From Bacillus sp. AFS006103 (GTDB taxonomy: Bacteria > Bacillota > Bacilli > Bacillales > Cytobacillaceae), in assembly GCA_002559145.1 (NCBI GenBank), contig NTXX01000034.1, positions 1 to 50,330 of the forward strand: a stretch of 50,330 nucleotides of DNA, written 5' to 3'. How positions within the stretch are numbered: position 1 is the stretch's first letter; each line of letters starts with the position of its first letter. The notes under the pieces were generated by a model that worked only from the letters and a program-made list of their open reading frames with translations, made no database searches and was not told the DNA's origin. The translations under genes and the position numbers were made by a program. Below are positions 40,960 through 49,402 of this stretch, one piece after another.

Positions 40960-41685
40960 ATGGACTCAACCATTAAAGTGGAACAAGTAAGCAAAAGCTT
41001 TGGAAAAAAGATTGTTTTAAATAATGTCAATTTAACGATTGAGAAAGGGCAATTATTTGGACTAATTGGTCCTTCAGGGGCCGGGAAAACCACCCTTGTC
41101 AAAATGATTGTCGGGATGGAAAAGGCGGATACAGGTTCCATTCATGTCTTAAAGGAGAAAATGCCGAACCTTGCCTTACTTCAAGAAATTGGCTATATGG
41201 CCCAAGCCGATGCCTTGTATGTCGAATTAACAGGCGAAGAGAATCTGAAATTTTTCGCTTCTCTCTTCGGGTTAACTAAAGAAGCACAGAAACAGCGGCT
41301 TACTTATGTGGCCAACTTAGTAAATCTGACAGATGACTTAAAGAAACGGGTCGCAGCTTATTCCGGCGGAATGAAACGACGCTTATCCTTGGCGATTGCA
41401 CTCATTCAAGATCCGAAAATACTAATCTTAGATGAACCAACCGTCGGCATCGATCCCGAATTAAAGTTATCGATTTGGAAAGAATTTTTACGCTTGAAAA
41501 ATGAAGAGCAAAAAACCATCATCGTCACGACCCATGTCATGGATGAAGCGGTGAAATGTGATTATGTAGCCATGGTCCGTGATGGCTGCATTTTAACGAG
41601 TGGGACGCCAACCGAATTAAAGGCGCTCTACAAAACAGATGATTTTGATGAGGTATTTTTGAAGGCAGGGGTGAAACAATCATGA
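40960..41685 (+). CDS. ABC-2 type transporter ATP-binding protein
   Basis: The 241-residue ATPase has Walker A GPSGAGKTTL, signature YSGGMKRRLSLAIAL, Walker B ILILDEPTVGIDPE and H-loop VTTHVMDEA, the pattern of drug/lantibiotic-type (DrrA/CcmA group) exporters. ATG 40960 has AGGGGGA seven bases upstream. It overlaps the permease gene by four bases. The exported substrate cannot be told from sequence. Confidence 0.93.
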   Translation: MDSTIKVEQVSKSFGKKIVLNNVNLTIEKGQLFGLIGPSGAGKTTLVKMIVGMEKADTGSIHVLKEKMPNLALLQEIGYMAQADALYVELTGEENLKFFASLFGLTKEAQKQRLTYVANLVNLTDDLKKRVAAYSGGMKRRLSLAIALIQDPKILILDEPTVGIDPELKLSIWKEFLRLKNEEQKTIIVTTHVMDEAVKCDYVAMVRDGCILTSGTPTELKALYKTDDFDEVFLKAGVKQS

Positions 41686-42740
41686 GAGTGATTGCGCTAA
41701 TTAAAAGAATTTGTCAACAGATGTTTCGGGACAAACGCACCTTAGCCTTGTTATTTGTTGCTCCACTACTGATTCTTACCCTGATGTACTTTTTATTCAA
41801 CGGCAATACCGTTGATCCAAAATTAGGGGTTACAGGTGTAGATAGTGATTTAACTGCGGCTTTCAAAAAGGCAGACATTCAGGTAAAAGAATACAAGTCA
41901 GTAACAAATCATACCATCCTAGATGATGATCTTGACGGGCTGCTGCAACAGGAGAATGGCAAAATAAAGCTTACACTTCGGAATGACGATCCTACAAAAG
42001 CAAAAGCACTGCAAATGAAGGTCAACCAGGTAACCGCGGCACAGTTCCAAGCACAGATGATGATGCAAAGCGCGGGAAAAGCACCAGCTATGGCGCCGAA
42101 AAGTATCGATATTCACTACGTTTATGGTGATTCAGACACCATCTATTTTGATGTATTAAGTCCGATATTAGTTGGTTTCTTTGTATTCTTTTTCGTGTTT
42201 ATTATTTCAGGAATTGGCTTATTACGTGAGCGGACTACAGGCACCTTGGAGCGGTTGATGTCAACTCCGATTCGGAGATGGGAAATCGTTACCGCCTACT
42301 TGGTGGGGTATGGACTATTCGCGGTGATTCAAACGATAATTGTTGTTTTCTATGCTATTAATGTATTAGATATCGTCCTTGTCGGGTCGATAGGAAATGT
42401 GCTCCTGACAAATTTATTATTAGCCTTGGTGGCACTCTCACTTGGAATTCTGTTATCGACCTTTGCAGCTTCCGAGTTCCAAATGATTCAATTTATCCCA
42501 ATTGCCGTTATACCACAAATCTTTTTTGCAGGAATTTTCCCTTTAGAAGGGATGGCCGATTGGTTACAGGCAGTCGCGAAGGTGATGCCAATGTATTATG
42601 CAGGAGATGCCTTAAAAGGTGTGATGTACAAAGGGTCTAGTTTGAGTGATATCAGTGGAGACCTTCTCGCCTTAGTAATCTTCGCGGCACTATTCATTGT
42701 TTTGAATATCCTTTCATTGAAAAAGTACCGCAAATTATAA
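41682..42740 (+). CDS. ABC-2 type transporter permease
   Basis: This 352-residue protein has a first helix (about 23-41), a large outer domain of about 130 residues with a Met/Gln-rich part (QAQMMMQSAGKAPAMAPK), and five C-terminal helices with the ABC-2 motif LLRERTTGTLERLMSTPIRRWEIV. It forms an exporter with the preceding ATPase. Start ATGA overlaps the ATPase stop. Confidence 0.93.
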   Translation: MRVIALIKRICQQMFRDKRTLALLFVAPLLILTLMYFLFNGNTVDPKLGVTGVDSDLTAAFKKADIQVKEYKSVTNHTILDDDLDGLLQQENGKIKLTLRNDDPTKAKALQMKVNQVTAAQFQAQMMMQSAGKAPAMAPKSIDIHYVYGDSDTIYFDVLSPILVGFFVFFFVFIISGIGLLRERTTGTLERLMSTPIRRWEIVTAYLVGYGLFAVIQTIIVVFYAINVLDIVLVGSIGNVLLTNLLLALVALSLGILLSTFAASEFQMIQFIPIAVIPQIFFAGIFPLEGMADWLQAVAKVMPMYYAGDALKGVMYKGSSLSDISGDLLALVIFAALFIVLNILSLKKYRKL

Positions 42741-42749
42741 ATAAAAAAT

Positions 42750-42779
42750 GGGAGCGATGATTGATTAATCATCGCTCCC
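42750..42779. terminator. bidirectional terminator
   Basis: GGGAGCGATGATT (42750-42762) and AATCATCGCTCCC (42767-42779) are perfect arms with a four-base loop, between the ABC permease and the convergent FMN reductase gene. Confidence 0.9.
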
Positions 42780-42790
42780 TATTTTCATTT

Positions 42791-43333
42791 TTAGCGAATT
42801 GTTTTTAATGCGCCGCTCCAAGCATTCACTTCATCAAGCATTGCATTTACATTTGTAAGGTGTAATTCAGCTGGCTTGAACTCACTACCGTTTACAAAGT
42901 CAGTGAATAATGACAAGGTTGGATGTGTACGAACGTCCGCAATTTTTAATTCACCCATAATGCCGCGTAAATGTTCAGCTGCACGAGCACCGCCTGTTGA
43001 ACCATAGCTTACGATACCTGCTGCTTTGTCATTCCAAGCTTCACGTGCAAAATCAAGAGCATTTTTTAATGCTCCAGTGATACTGTGGTTGTATTCTTGA
43101 ACAATGAATACGAAACCATCGAGCTCAGCAAGTTTGCCATTCCAAGCTCCGATTCCTGGTTCTGAACCATCAGTTGTACCTAAGAATGGTAAATTGAAGT
43201 CTGCAATATCAACGATTTCATAATTTGCATCACCGCGTTTGTCGGCAATCCCTTTCACCCATTCCCCTACTTGTGGGCTTACACGTCCTTGACGTGTGCT
43301 TCCTAAAATAATACCAATGTTTAATTTTGTCAT
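42791..43333 (-). CDS. NADPH-dependent FMN reductase family protein
   Basis: The 180-residue flavodoxin-fold enzyme has the FMN phosphate loop GSTRQGRVSP (residues 10-19) and the FMN-ring segment VQEYNHSITGALKNALD near residue 83. It is probably a quinone or azo-type reductase using NAD(P)H in the cytoplasm. ATG 43333 has AAAGGAGG eight bases upstream; a longer frame to 43399 has no site. A sigma-A promoter lies 225 bases upstream. Confidence 0.93.
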   Translation of the reverse strand: MTKLNIGIILGSTRQGRVSPQVGEWVKGIADKRGDANYEIVDIADFNLPFLGTTDGSEPGIGAWNGKLAELDGFVFIVQEYNHSITGALKNALDFAREAWNDKAAGIVSYGSTGGARAAEHLRGIMGELKIADVRTHPTLSLFTDFVNGSEFKPAELHLTNVNAMLDEVNAWSGALKTIR

Positions 43334-43557
43334 CGTTTTTTCCTCCTTTGTGTTTGAATCACCAAATAGTCTACCTAAAAAACCCAACTTCAACACCACC
43401 TATAAGAAATGTTTTTATCTAAAAAGTTACGTAGTGTTCATGAATTAACAAAACACATTTTGGCAGGATATTCTCCTACACACTATTACGAACTATCCTT
43501 GAAATAAAATATTATTAATTTAAATATTGTCAATTAATATATCTTTAATTCAAAGTA

Positions 43558-43586
43558 ATTCTATAATATTAAAATCATTTTGTCAA
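43558..43586 (-). promoter_or_regulatory. sigma-A promoter of the FMN reductase gene
   Basis: TTGACA (43581-43586) and TAGAAT (43558-43563) on the minus strand are 17 bases apart. Downstream, AATTAAAGATATATTAATT (about 43532-43550) is an AT-rich inverted repeat that could be an operator. The rest of 43334-43697 is AT-rich with no gene. Confidence 0.68.
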
Positions 43587-43636
43587 CGAAATAATCTTTT
43601 ATTTTTTACATAATTAGATTGCCCCAGATAGATAAT

Positions 43637-43674
43637 AAAAAACCACTAGGCAAAATTTTTGCCTAGTGGTTTTT
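43637..43674 (-). terminator. terminator after minJ
   Basis: AAAACCACTAGGCAAAA and TTTTGCCTAGTGGTTTT are near-perfect arms, with T's on both strands. It lies 24 bases past the minJ stop. Confidence 0.88.
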
Positions 43675-43680
43675 ACGATT

Positions 43681-43693
43681 GGTGTCAGGCACC
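43681..43693. repeat. GGTGTCAGGCACC element at the minJ 3' end
   Basis: Fourth copy of the 13-mer in the window, between the minJ stop codon and its terminator. Confidence 0.75.
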
Positions 43694-43697
43694 AAGT

Positions 43698-44891
43698 TTA
43701 TCCTATTTTCTTATCATATTTGCGGTCATCCTGAACAAAGAGGATGCCCAGTTCGTGGTGGTCTCCTTCGTAAAGTGCACGTTGGACGAAGCGAATTTCT
43801 CCATTGGTGTCGAGAACCTCGAGTTTACAGTGGGCACGGTTTTTTTGTAGTGCTTCGTAAAACACCTTTTCGTCACGAACCAAAACTCCATTCACCTTTG
43901 AAACAATCTCACCGACCTGCAAACCCATTTTACTAGCCGGTGATTCGGGAATCACTCCAATAATCATCAGACCTTGATTCTTTTTTGAAAAATAAAATGG
44001 AAGATTATCATCTTTTATCGTGGCCATTAATGTAATCATTTCACGGCCGAGAATCGCCAGTGCAGCTACCACAACCGAACTAAGCGGGAACCAATAGCCT
44101 GCAACAGCAAGAAGTGAAACGAATACACCAAGGGTGATAACCTTGCGTCCATGAAGCTGAATGGCGACTTTAGGCAGCATTCCTTTGATTTGCTGATGAA
44201 ATCCAATCGCAAATGGCACGAGAATCAATGTGTATTCTTCTGAGCCTAAATGAAAGACCGGCCACCAGTCAAAGGGAAGCTGCAGCGCATTTCCTGGAAT
44301 AAGGAGGAACAAAGGAACCATCCAAAGGCGCCTTCCTTCATGCAAACCAATGTTTTGACCACGTTTGCTTTTAGCAAGTTTAGGTGAGGTTCCTATGCTG
44401 CCATTTTTAAAAATTAGTGTTCCTTCTGCTATTAACATAAATCCTAGCACAACCACCACAGAAGGATAAATCTTATCACCTAAGAACTGAAACGTTTTTG
44501 AAAAAAGTGGGATCGACCAATTATTTTCAGCAATCAAGATCATCGTGAAAAAAGCAGCCCCAAACGTATAGGCAGGTGAGATCCATCGTACATTTGTGGT
44601 CAATGACCATACAACCGTAAATAGAGCAATAAGTAGAATGGCAGCAAACGGAACTGCGATTCCTGCAGCAACAATAATAATAGAAAAGACCAGTCCGATT
44701 AGTATTCCTTGCGGAAATAACTGGCGAAGTTCATAGTAAGCATCATGTGCCCGAATATGAAAGTTCTTTCGCTCGCGTTTCACCCTTGTAACGCCCAAAA
44801 TCGCTGTTAGGAAAACAAGATAGTATAAAACAGGATGAAGAAATAACTTGCCTGTCCCTTTTAGAAGTTCTACAAGCCATATTTGCACCAA
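43698..44891 (-). CDS. minJ: cell division topological factor MinJ (PDZ membrane protein)
   Basis: MinJ links DivIVA to MinD and helps place the division site in Bacillus. The 397-residue product has six to eight membrane helices (first 270 residues) and a C-terminal PDZ domain (about 300-380) containing GVIPESPASKMGLQVGEIVSKVNG. Its neighbours ctpB and ftsEX are the B. subtilis neighbours of minJ. The start is TTG 44891 or GTG 44888, both near AGGTGG. Confidence 0.87.
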   Translation of the reverse strand: MVQIWLVELLKGTGKLFLHPVLYYLVFLTAILGVTRVKRERKNFHIRAHDAYYELRQLFPQGILIGLVFSIIIVAAGIAVPFAAILLIALFTVVWSLTTNVRWISPAYTFGAAFFTMILIAENNWSIPLFSKTFQFLGDKIYPSVVVVLGFMLIAEGTLIFKNGSIGTSPKLAKSKRGQNIGLHEGRRLWMVPLFLLIPGNALQLPFDWWPVFHLGSEEYTLILVPFAIGFHQQIKGMLPKVAIQLHGRKVITLGVFVSLLAVAGYWFPLSSVVVAALAILGREMITLMATIKDDNLPFYFSKKNQGLMIIGVIPESPASKMGLQVGEIVSKVNGVLVRDEKVFYEALQKNRAHCKLEVLDTNGEIRFVQRALYEGDHHELGILFVQDDRKYDKKIG

Positions 44892-45034
44892 TTCCTGCCA
44901 CCTGCCTCTATCAAAATTTCTAGTAATCTATTATGGAAAAGTCTCCTAAAGAGTATTTTACCAAATTGGAACCATAAAACATATTGCTAGTTTTTAGAAA
45001 GTGGATAAAATGTTGAAACATTTCAAGAAGCAAA

Positions 45035-45059
45035 AGAAAAACAGAGGCGAAAAGCCCCT
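45035..45059 (-). terminator. probable terminator after ctpB
   Basis: AGAGGC (45043-45048) and GCCCCT (45054-45059) form a six-pair stem with one G-U pair, followed by TTTTT on the minus strand. It lies about 200 bases past the stop, after the large repeat, so it is tentative. Confidence 0.5.
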
Positions 45060-45089
45060 GCTTTATTGTGTGACTATGTTACCTTGCCT

Positions 45090-45217
45090 GTTGATTTCCA
45101 CTCCAGGCGCTTCGCTTTCCGCGGGCGTGCCGGGGAGCCTCCTCGGCGCTTCGCTTCTGCGGGGTCTCCCCTGCCCCGTACTCCCGCAGGAGTCTCGCGC
45201 CTTCCGCTCCAATCAAC
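45090..45217. repeat. 128-bp GC-rich inverted-repeat element
   Basis: Bounded by GTTGATT and AATCAAC, this element has several nested GC-rich hairpins (AGGCGCTTCGCTTTCC, CCTCCTCGGCGCTTCGCTTC, CTCCCGCAGGAGTC) and stands out from the AT-rich surroundings. It resembles a class of highly repetitive intergenic elements common in Bacillaceae genomes. The rest of 44892-45256 has no gene. Confidence 0.7.
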
Positions 45218-45256
45218 ATGGCTAAAAAAATCAATAATGCCTCTTTATACAACTTA

Positions 45257-46711
45257 TCATTTCGTAATTAATCTCAATGCTGTTTGCAGCTGAAGGTCAT
45301 TTTTTTCTTTTTTCATTTCGGTAATCGCTGCTTCTTCAAGTTTAGCCGCTGTTTTGGGACCAATTTTTCCTGATGGTTCCATGTTCACATGGAGTTGGAA
45401 GCCCTTTACGGCCATCGTTGTTTCCTTGCTAAAGTAACCGTCCGTCCGCCCTGGGGCAAATCCTAAACCTGCTAGTACTTCTTGCGCATTCTTAACCTGC
45501 TCATTATTCATATCCTCTTCCAGAGGCTTATCGATTTGAATAGGATGGGTAGCAAAGATGGCTGGTTGTTTGACGGCCACATCTGGCTGGATTCCTTTTT
45601 TGTGGATCCAATTTCCATCTGGAGTAAGCCATTTAAATAAAGTTAGCTTGATATTGCTGCCATCCCCCATTGGTACAGCTTGCTGAACCGTGCCCTTTCC
45701 AAACGTGGTTTCTCCAATCAGCTTGTAACCAACCGCTTCTTGCAGTGAGCCGGCAAGAATTTCAGATGCGGAGGCACTGCCTTTGTTGACAAGGACAAGC
45801 ACGGGATAATCCTTTTTCGCTGACAACGACGAGAAGTAACGTTTTTTCTTACCATCCCGCTGCTCAATTTGGACGTATGGTTTATCCTTTGGAACAAATT
45901 CTTTTAGTATTTCACCAACACTATCTAAAAGGCCACCAGGGTTCCCACGGACATCAATAATTAATCCTTTAATATCGTCGTTTTCTAACGCAGTTAATTC
46001 CTTTTCAAAATCAGCTGCCGTATCTTCTGAGAACGAGGTTAGTTCAATGTAACCAATATTTTTGCCATCCTGCTTCTTCACCTGAGCATGGACTGTCTCC
46101 AGTGGAATTTCATCCCGTGTAACATCAATCGCTAATGGGTCTCTTAACCCTTTTCGTGCAATTAATAACTCCACCTTTGTCCCTTTTTTGCCGCGAATTT
46201 TTAGCGTTGCTTTATTCAAGTCTAGCCCCTCTATACTTTTTCCATTTACCTTTAAAATTTGATCATTCGGCTTGATACCTGCTTTTTCAGCTGGGGAATT
46301 TTTGAATGGTGAAACAATAACAATTTTCCCATCAACCATTCCTACTTCGGCACCAATCCCTTCAAACGATGATTGCAAGGTCTGGGTAAATTGTTGAGCG
46401 GTTTCCTTATCCATATAGACCGAATAGGGGTCTTTTAAGACGGAAAGCATTCCCTGTATTGCGCCTTCTACCAACTTCTTATCATCTACTTTTTCTACAT
46501 ACCTGCTTAAAATAAGATCATAGGCCTCCTCTACTTTTTCAAGATCAGCTGTTTTTTCTTCAGCATTTATTTGATGATCTTTCGGAGATTGCATGAGTTC
46601 AAGCTTCTTGTTTCCATCCTTTTTATCCATTAACTGCATTCCTGCATAGGTGCCCCCCGCTCCTGTCAAAAGCGAACCCGTCATCAACAGGGCAATCCAT
46701 CTACGATTCAT
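45257..46711 (-). CDS. ctpB: C-terminal processing serine peptidase CtpB
   Basis: The 484-residue S41 protease has a signal/anchor (about 5-25), a PDZ domain with GIGAEVGMVDGKIVIVSPF near residue 105, the catalytic Ser in GSASASEILAG and the Lys in GETTFGKGT near 345, and a C-terminal peptidoglycan-binding domain (about 400-460, GFAPGRTDGYFSKETTMAVKGFQ). In B. subtilis CtpB cleaves SpoIVFA in the sigma-K checkpoint during sporulation. Its neighbours are also as in B. subtilis. ATG 46711 follows GAGGAGGA. Confidence 0.95.
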   Translation of the reverse strand: MNRRWIALLMTGSLLTGAGGTYAGMQLMDKKDGNKKLELMQSPKDHQINAEEKTADLEKVEEAYDLILSRYVEKVDDKKLVEGAIQGMLSVLKDPYSVYMDKETAQQFTQTLQSSFEGIGAEVGMVDGKIVIVSPFKNSPAEKAGIKPNDQILKVNGKSIEGLDLNKATLKIRGKKGTKVELLIARKGLRDPLAIDVTRDEIPLETVHAQVKKQDGKNIGYIELTSFSEDTAADFEKELTALENDDIKGLIIDVRGNPGGLLDSVGEILKEFVPKDKPYVQIEQRDGKKKRYFSSLSAKKDYPVLVLVNKGSASASEILAGSLQEAVGYKLIGETTFGKGTVQQAVPMGDGSNIKLTLFKWLTPDGNWIHKKGIQPDVAVKQPAIFATHPIQIDKPLEEDMNNEQVKNAQEVLAGLGFAPGRTDGYFSKETTMAVKGFQLHVNMEPSGKIGPKTAAKLEEAAITEMKKEKNDLQLQTALRLITK

Positions 46712-46820
46712 CCAAATCCTCCTCGTGTTAAAAATGCCTGTCCTATCTATTTACATTTAAAGGCCCCAAATACCTGCCCGATTATTAACTTATATGTTTG
46801 GAATGGACGAGTTATGATAA

Positions 46821-46970
46821 GAAAAGCGGAAGCGCCCGTTTAGCGGCGTATGGACTGGAGCACTTTGACTGAGATATAGGATACACGGAGAGCGTAGCGA
46901 GCCGATGTTGACTTATCGTAGGGAAAAGGGCGAAGTACACTAGCCGTTGGGCGCTGGAGCTAGACAGTTA
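46821..46970. repeat. 150-bp imperfect inverted-repeat element
   Basis: It begins GAAAAGCGGAAGCGCCCG and ends GGGCGCTGGAGCTAGACAG. AGCGCCC (46831-46837) pairs with GGGCGCT (46949-46955), and TAGCGGC with GCCGTTG nearby, so the element can fold into one long hairpin. It sits between ctpB and the M23 endopeptidase gene and has no reading frame of interest. The same type of element occurs in many Bacillaceae intergenic regions. Confidence 0.7.
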
Positions 46971-46999
46971 TCTAAGTTCAAAGTTTTATATTTTTTATT

Positions 47000-47038
47000 T
47001 TGCAAAAAAATGGAAGAAGCAAAAAGCTTCTCCCATTT
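47000..47038 (-). terminator. terminator after the M23 endopeptidase gene
   Basis: AAATGGAAGAAGC (47008-47020) and GCTTCTCCCATTT (47026-47038) pair with one G-U in the minus-strand RNA, followed by TTTTTTT, directly after the stop codon. Confidence 0.88.
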
Positions 47039-48328
47039 TTATGGTAGTGGTACAATCCCGACTGGATTAATGGCATAACGCTTATCCGGTGTCCACGGAC
47101 CCTTATGAAGTTCAAAATGCAGGTGCTGTCCTCTTGAGGCTCCCGTATTCCCCATAAGACCAATCTTTTGACCTTTTTTCACAGTAGCTCCACTGCCGAC
47201 ATAACGTGCCGTCATATGGGCATAGATGGTTGTGTACACTTTCCCATTAATCGAGTGAGAAACAAAAATACAGTTTCCATAACTGCTAGAATAATAGGAT
47301 CTAATGACAACCCCATCCGCCGCAGCAACAATTGGCATCTTGGTCCCGTTGGCAATGTCGACTCCGTAATGATTTCCATCCCCACGGCCCCCAAAACCAG
47401 AACTAAGATATCCAGTTGTAGGCTGGGTCCAATATCCACTTGAAACGTTTGGTGTTGCATCTGAACGGGGAGCAGAATCATTGTTAGAACCGTTATTACT
47501 ACTGCTTGATGACGAATTTCTTTTCGCCTCTTCAGCCGTTCTAGCTTGTGCCTCTTTCTCCATTTGAATGGCCTTTTGAATCGCCGCTTCTTGACCAGCA
47601 AGAATCTGCTCCTCCTCTTGCATGTCCATCATACCCTCATGGACTTCTTCTTCTTTATCTTTTAAGCTTGCTAAAAGTTTATCTTTTTCCTTCTTTTGGG
47701 CATTTAATTGCTGATTCATATTTTTTAAGTCTACTAGCATATTCTCGAGACTAGAAAGATTTTTTTCTACTTTTGCTTGTTTCTCCGCAAGTTCCGCTTT
47801 ATCGGCCTCATGCTGCTTAATAATATCTTGGTCCGCCTGCACGATGGTGGCAACCGCATTCGCTCTGTCAATGAAATCACTAAAGCTAGTTGAACCCATT
47901 AGCACATCTAAATAATTGACCATGCCGCCATTTTCTTGATAACTGCGGGCCCGGTCCATTAAAAGTACATTACGTTTTTTAATACGCTCTTGGATGACCT
48001 TGGTTTCTGCTTGGAGTTTTGTAACCTCTGCTTTTGTATCATTTACCTTTTCCGTTTTATCATCTATTTTCGTAGTTGTATCTTCAATCGCAAAGTCAAG
48101 GCGTTTCATTTCGCTCTGTACGCCTGCCTGCTGATTTTTTAATGAATTTATCTGACCGTTTGCTTGATTAATATCCTCTTTTAAATTGGAACGTTTGTCG
48201 TGAATTTTACTTTGTTCACCTTTCAAACTGGAAATCGACTCAGCCTCTGTTTTAATTGTGATTCCGCCAAAAGTTGTTCCCAGTCCGACCGTCAGTGCAA
48301 CCGCAACTGTTATTACTGTTTTCTTCAT
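47039..48328 (-). CDS. EnvC-like coiled-coil M23 peptidoglycan endopeptidase
   Basis: The 429-residue secreted protein has a signal peptide (about 1-28), a long coiled coil (about 35-260, repeats such as KLQAETKVIQERIKKR), a Ser/Asn-rich linker and a C-terminal M23 domain. The zinc-site residues are visible: HYGVDIANG (His and Asp), and HLHFELH near the end. This is the EnvC/PcsB-like layout, and its place next to ftsEX suggests it is the hydrolase that FtsEX regulates. In B. subtilis that partner is CwlO, an NlpC/P60 enzyme, so this is a different catalytic type. ATG follows GGGAGGAG. Confidence 0.88.
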   Translation of the reverse strand: MKKTVITVAVALTVGLGTTFGGITIKTEAESISSLKGEQSKIHDKRSNLKEDINQANGQINSLKNQQAGVQSEMKRLDFAIEDTTTKIDDKTEKVNDTKAEVTKLQAETKVIQERIKKRNVLLMDRARSYQENGGMVNYLDVLMGSTSFSDFIDRANAVATIVQADQDIIKQHEADKAELAEKQAKVEKNLSSLENMLVDLKNMNQQLNAQKKEKDKLLASLKDKEEEVHEGMMDMQEEEQILAGQEAAIQKAIQMEKEAQARTAEEAKRNSSSSSSNNGSNNDSAPRSDATPNVSSGYWTQPTTGYLSSGFGGRGDGNHYGVDIANGTKMPIVAAADGVVIRSYYSSSYGNCIFVSHSINGKVYTTIYAHMTARYVGSGATVKKGQKIGLMGNTGASRGQHLHFELHKGPWTPDKRYAINPVGIVPLP

Positions 48329-48444
48329 TTCCGATTTCTCCTCCCATTCTCTCTATGTACAGGTAAAATCGTTCGTTAGCTTTGTGTGAACGAATGTTGT
48401 TGTGTACGAAACTTTTGATTTATTCTAGTAACCTGATCGTTCAT

Positions 48445-48480
48445 AATAAAACAGGAAGGACATGACACTAGCCCTTCCTG
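48445..48480 (-). terminator. terminator after ftsX
   Basis: CAGGAAGG (48452-48459) and CCTTCCTG (48473-48480) form a stem followed by TTTTATTATG on the minus strand. Confidence 0.85.
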
Positions 48481-48508
48481 ACTGTAAACGGGTACTTCCG
48501 CTTTTGGA

Positions 48509-49402
48509 TTACACCTTTAAGAATTTTCTTACGGACATCAAGCTGCCCCAAACGCCGATTAATGCGCCCATTAAAATCAAAATGCCAGAAACCTGATAGA
48601 TAAAGGGATCAATCGGCAGGATTTTGATAAATGTACCTTCTAGGTATGGGGTAACATAATCATAGGCACGGTAGTAGGCAATCGAAATCAGAATAATAGG
48701 CAGAATGGACCCTAAGACACCAAGCCATAATCCTTCCAAAAAGAATGGCCAGCGAATAAATGTATTCGTTGCACCTACTAATCTCATAATCTTAATTTCT
48801 CTTCGACGTGCAATAATCGTAATCTTTATTGTATTTGAAATTAGGAAAATGGCTGTAAAGAATAAGCCAATGATTAAAACAACTCCAACGTTGCGGCTTG
48901 CTTTTATAAACTTAAATAATTTTTCAACCTTACCCTGGCCATATTTTACTTTGGCAACAAAAGTAGATTTTTCAATTTGTTTCGCGACTTTCATCGTATC
49001 AGTCGGCTTTTTTGTTTTTACGATGAATACATCGTTTAAAGGATTATCTTGTTCAAAAAGTTTAAAAGATTTGCCTTCCTCACCAAGACTGCTTACTAAA
49101 TTATCTAGCTCGGCCTTTTTAGAGGAGAAGGTCACCGTTTTCACTTCAGGTATGCTTTCAATCTCGCTTTTTAAGGTTTGCTGGTCTTGCGGTGTCGCTG
49201 CTACATCGATGTGAACGCGAATTTGGACATCATCTTCAATCGTTTCTGCGACTCTATTAAGATTCATCATAATAACGAAAAAGACACCAACTAATATCAA
49301 GGTAACAGTTACAGCACTAACGGATGCAAATGTCATCCAGCCATTTCTGCTGATATTCTTAAAACTATCTCGAGCGTGACGGCCAATGGTTCTAATTTTC
49401 AT
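48509..49402 (-). CDS. ftsX: cell-division ABC transporter permease FtsX
   Basis: The 297-residue product (the usual Bacillus length) has an N-terminal helix (about 24-46), an outer domain (about 47-165) and three C-terminal helices, with the TIKITIIARRREIKIMRLVG motif that contacts FtsE. FtsEX activates a cell-wall hydrolase by mechanical coupling. ATG 49402 has GAGGTG nine bases upstream; an 18-residue longer frame has no site. It overlaps ftsE by 11 bases. Confidence 0.95.
   Translation of the reverse strand: MKIRTIGRHARDSFKNISRNGWMTFASVSAVTVTLILVGVFFVIMMNLNRVAETIEDDVQIRVHIDVAATPQDQQTLKSEIESIPEVKTVTFSSKKAELDNLVSSLGEEGKSFKLFEQDNPLNDVFIVKTKKPTDTMKVAKQIEKSTFVAKVKYGQGKVEKLFKFIKASRNVGVVLIIGLFFTAIFLISNTIKITIIARRREIKIMRLVGATNTFIRWPFFLEGLWLGVLGSILPIILISIAYYRAYDYVTPYLEGTFIKILPIDPFIYQVSGILILMGALIGVWGSLMSVRKFLKV

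Noticed and set aside
45001..45293. Plus-strand frames of 74-75 codons across the GC-rich element
   Set aside because: They follow from the repeat's base composition and have no ribosome binding site.
48258..48270. ATTCCGCCAA inside the M23 endopeptidase gene
   Set aside because: It encodes conserved signal-peptide residues of that gene and is a chance match, not a repeat copy.
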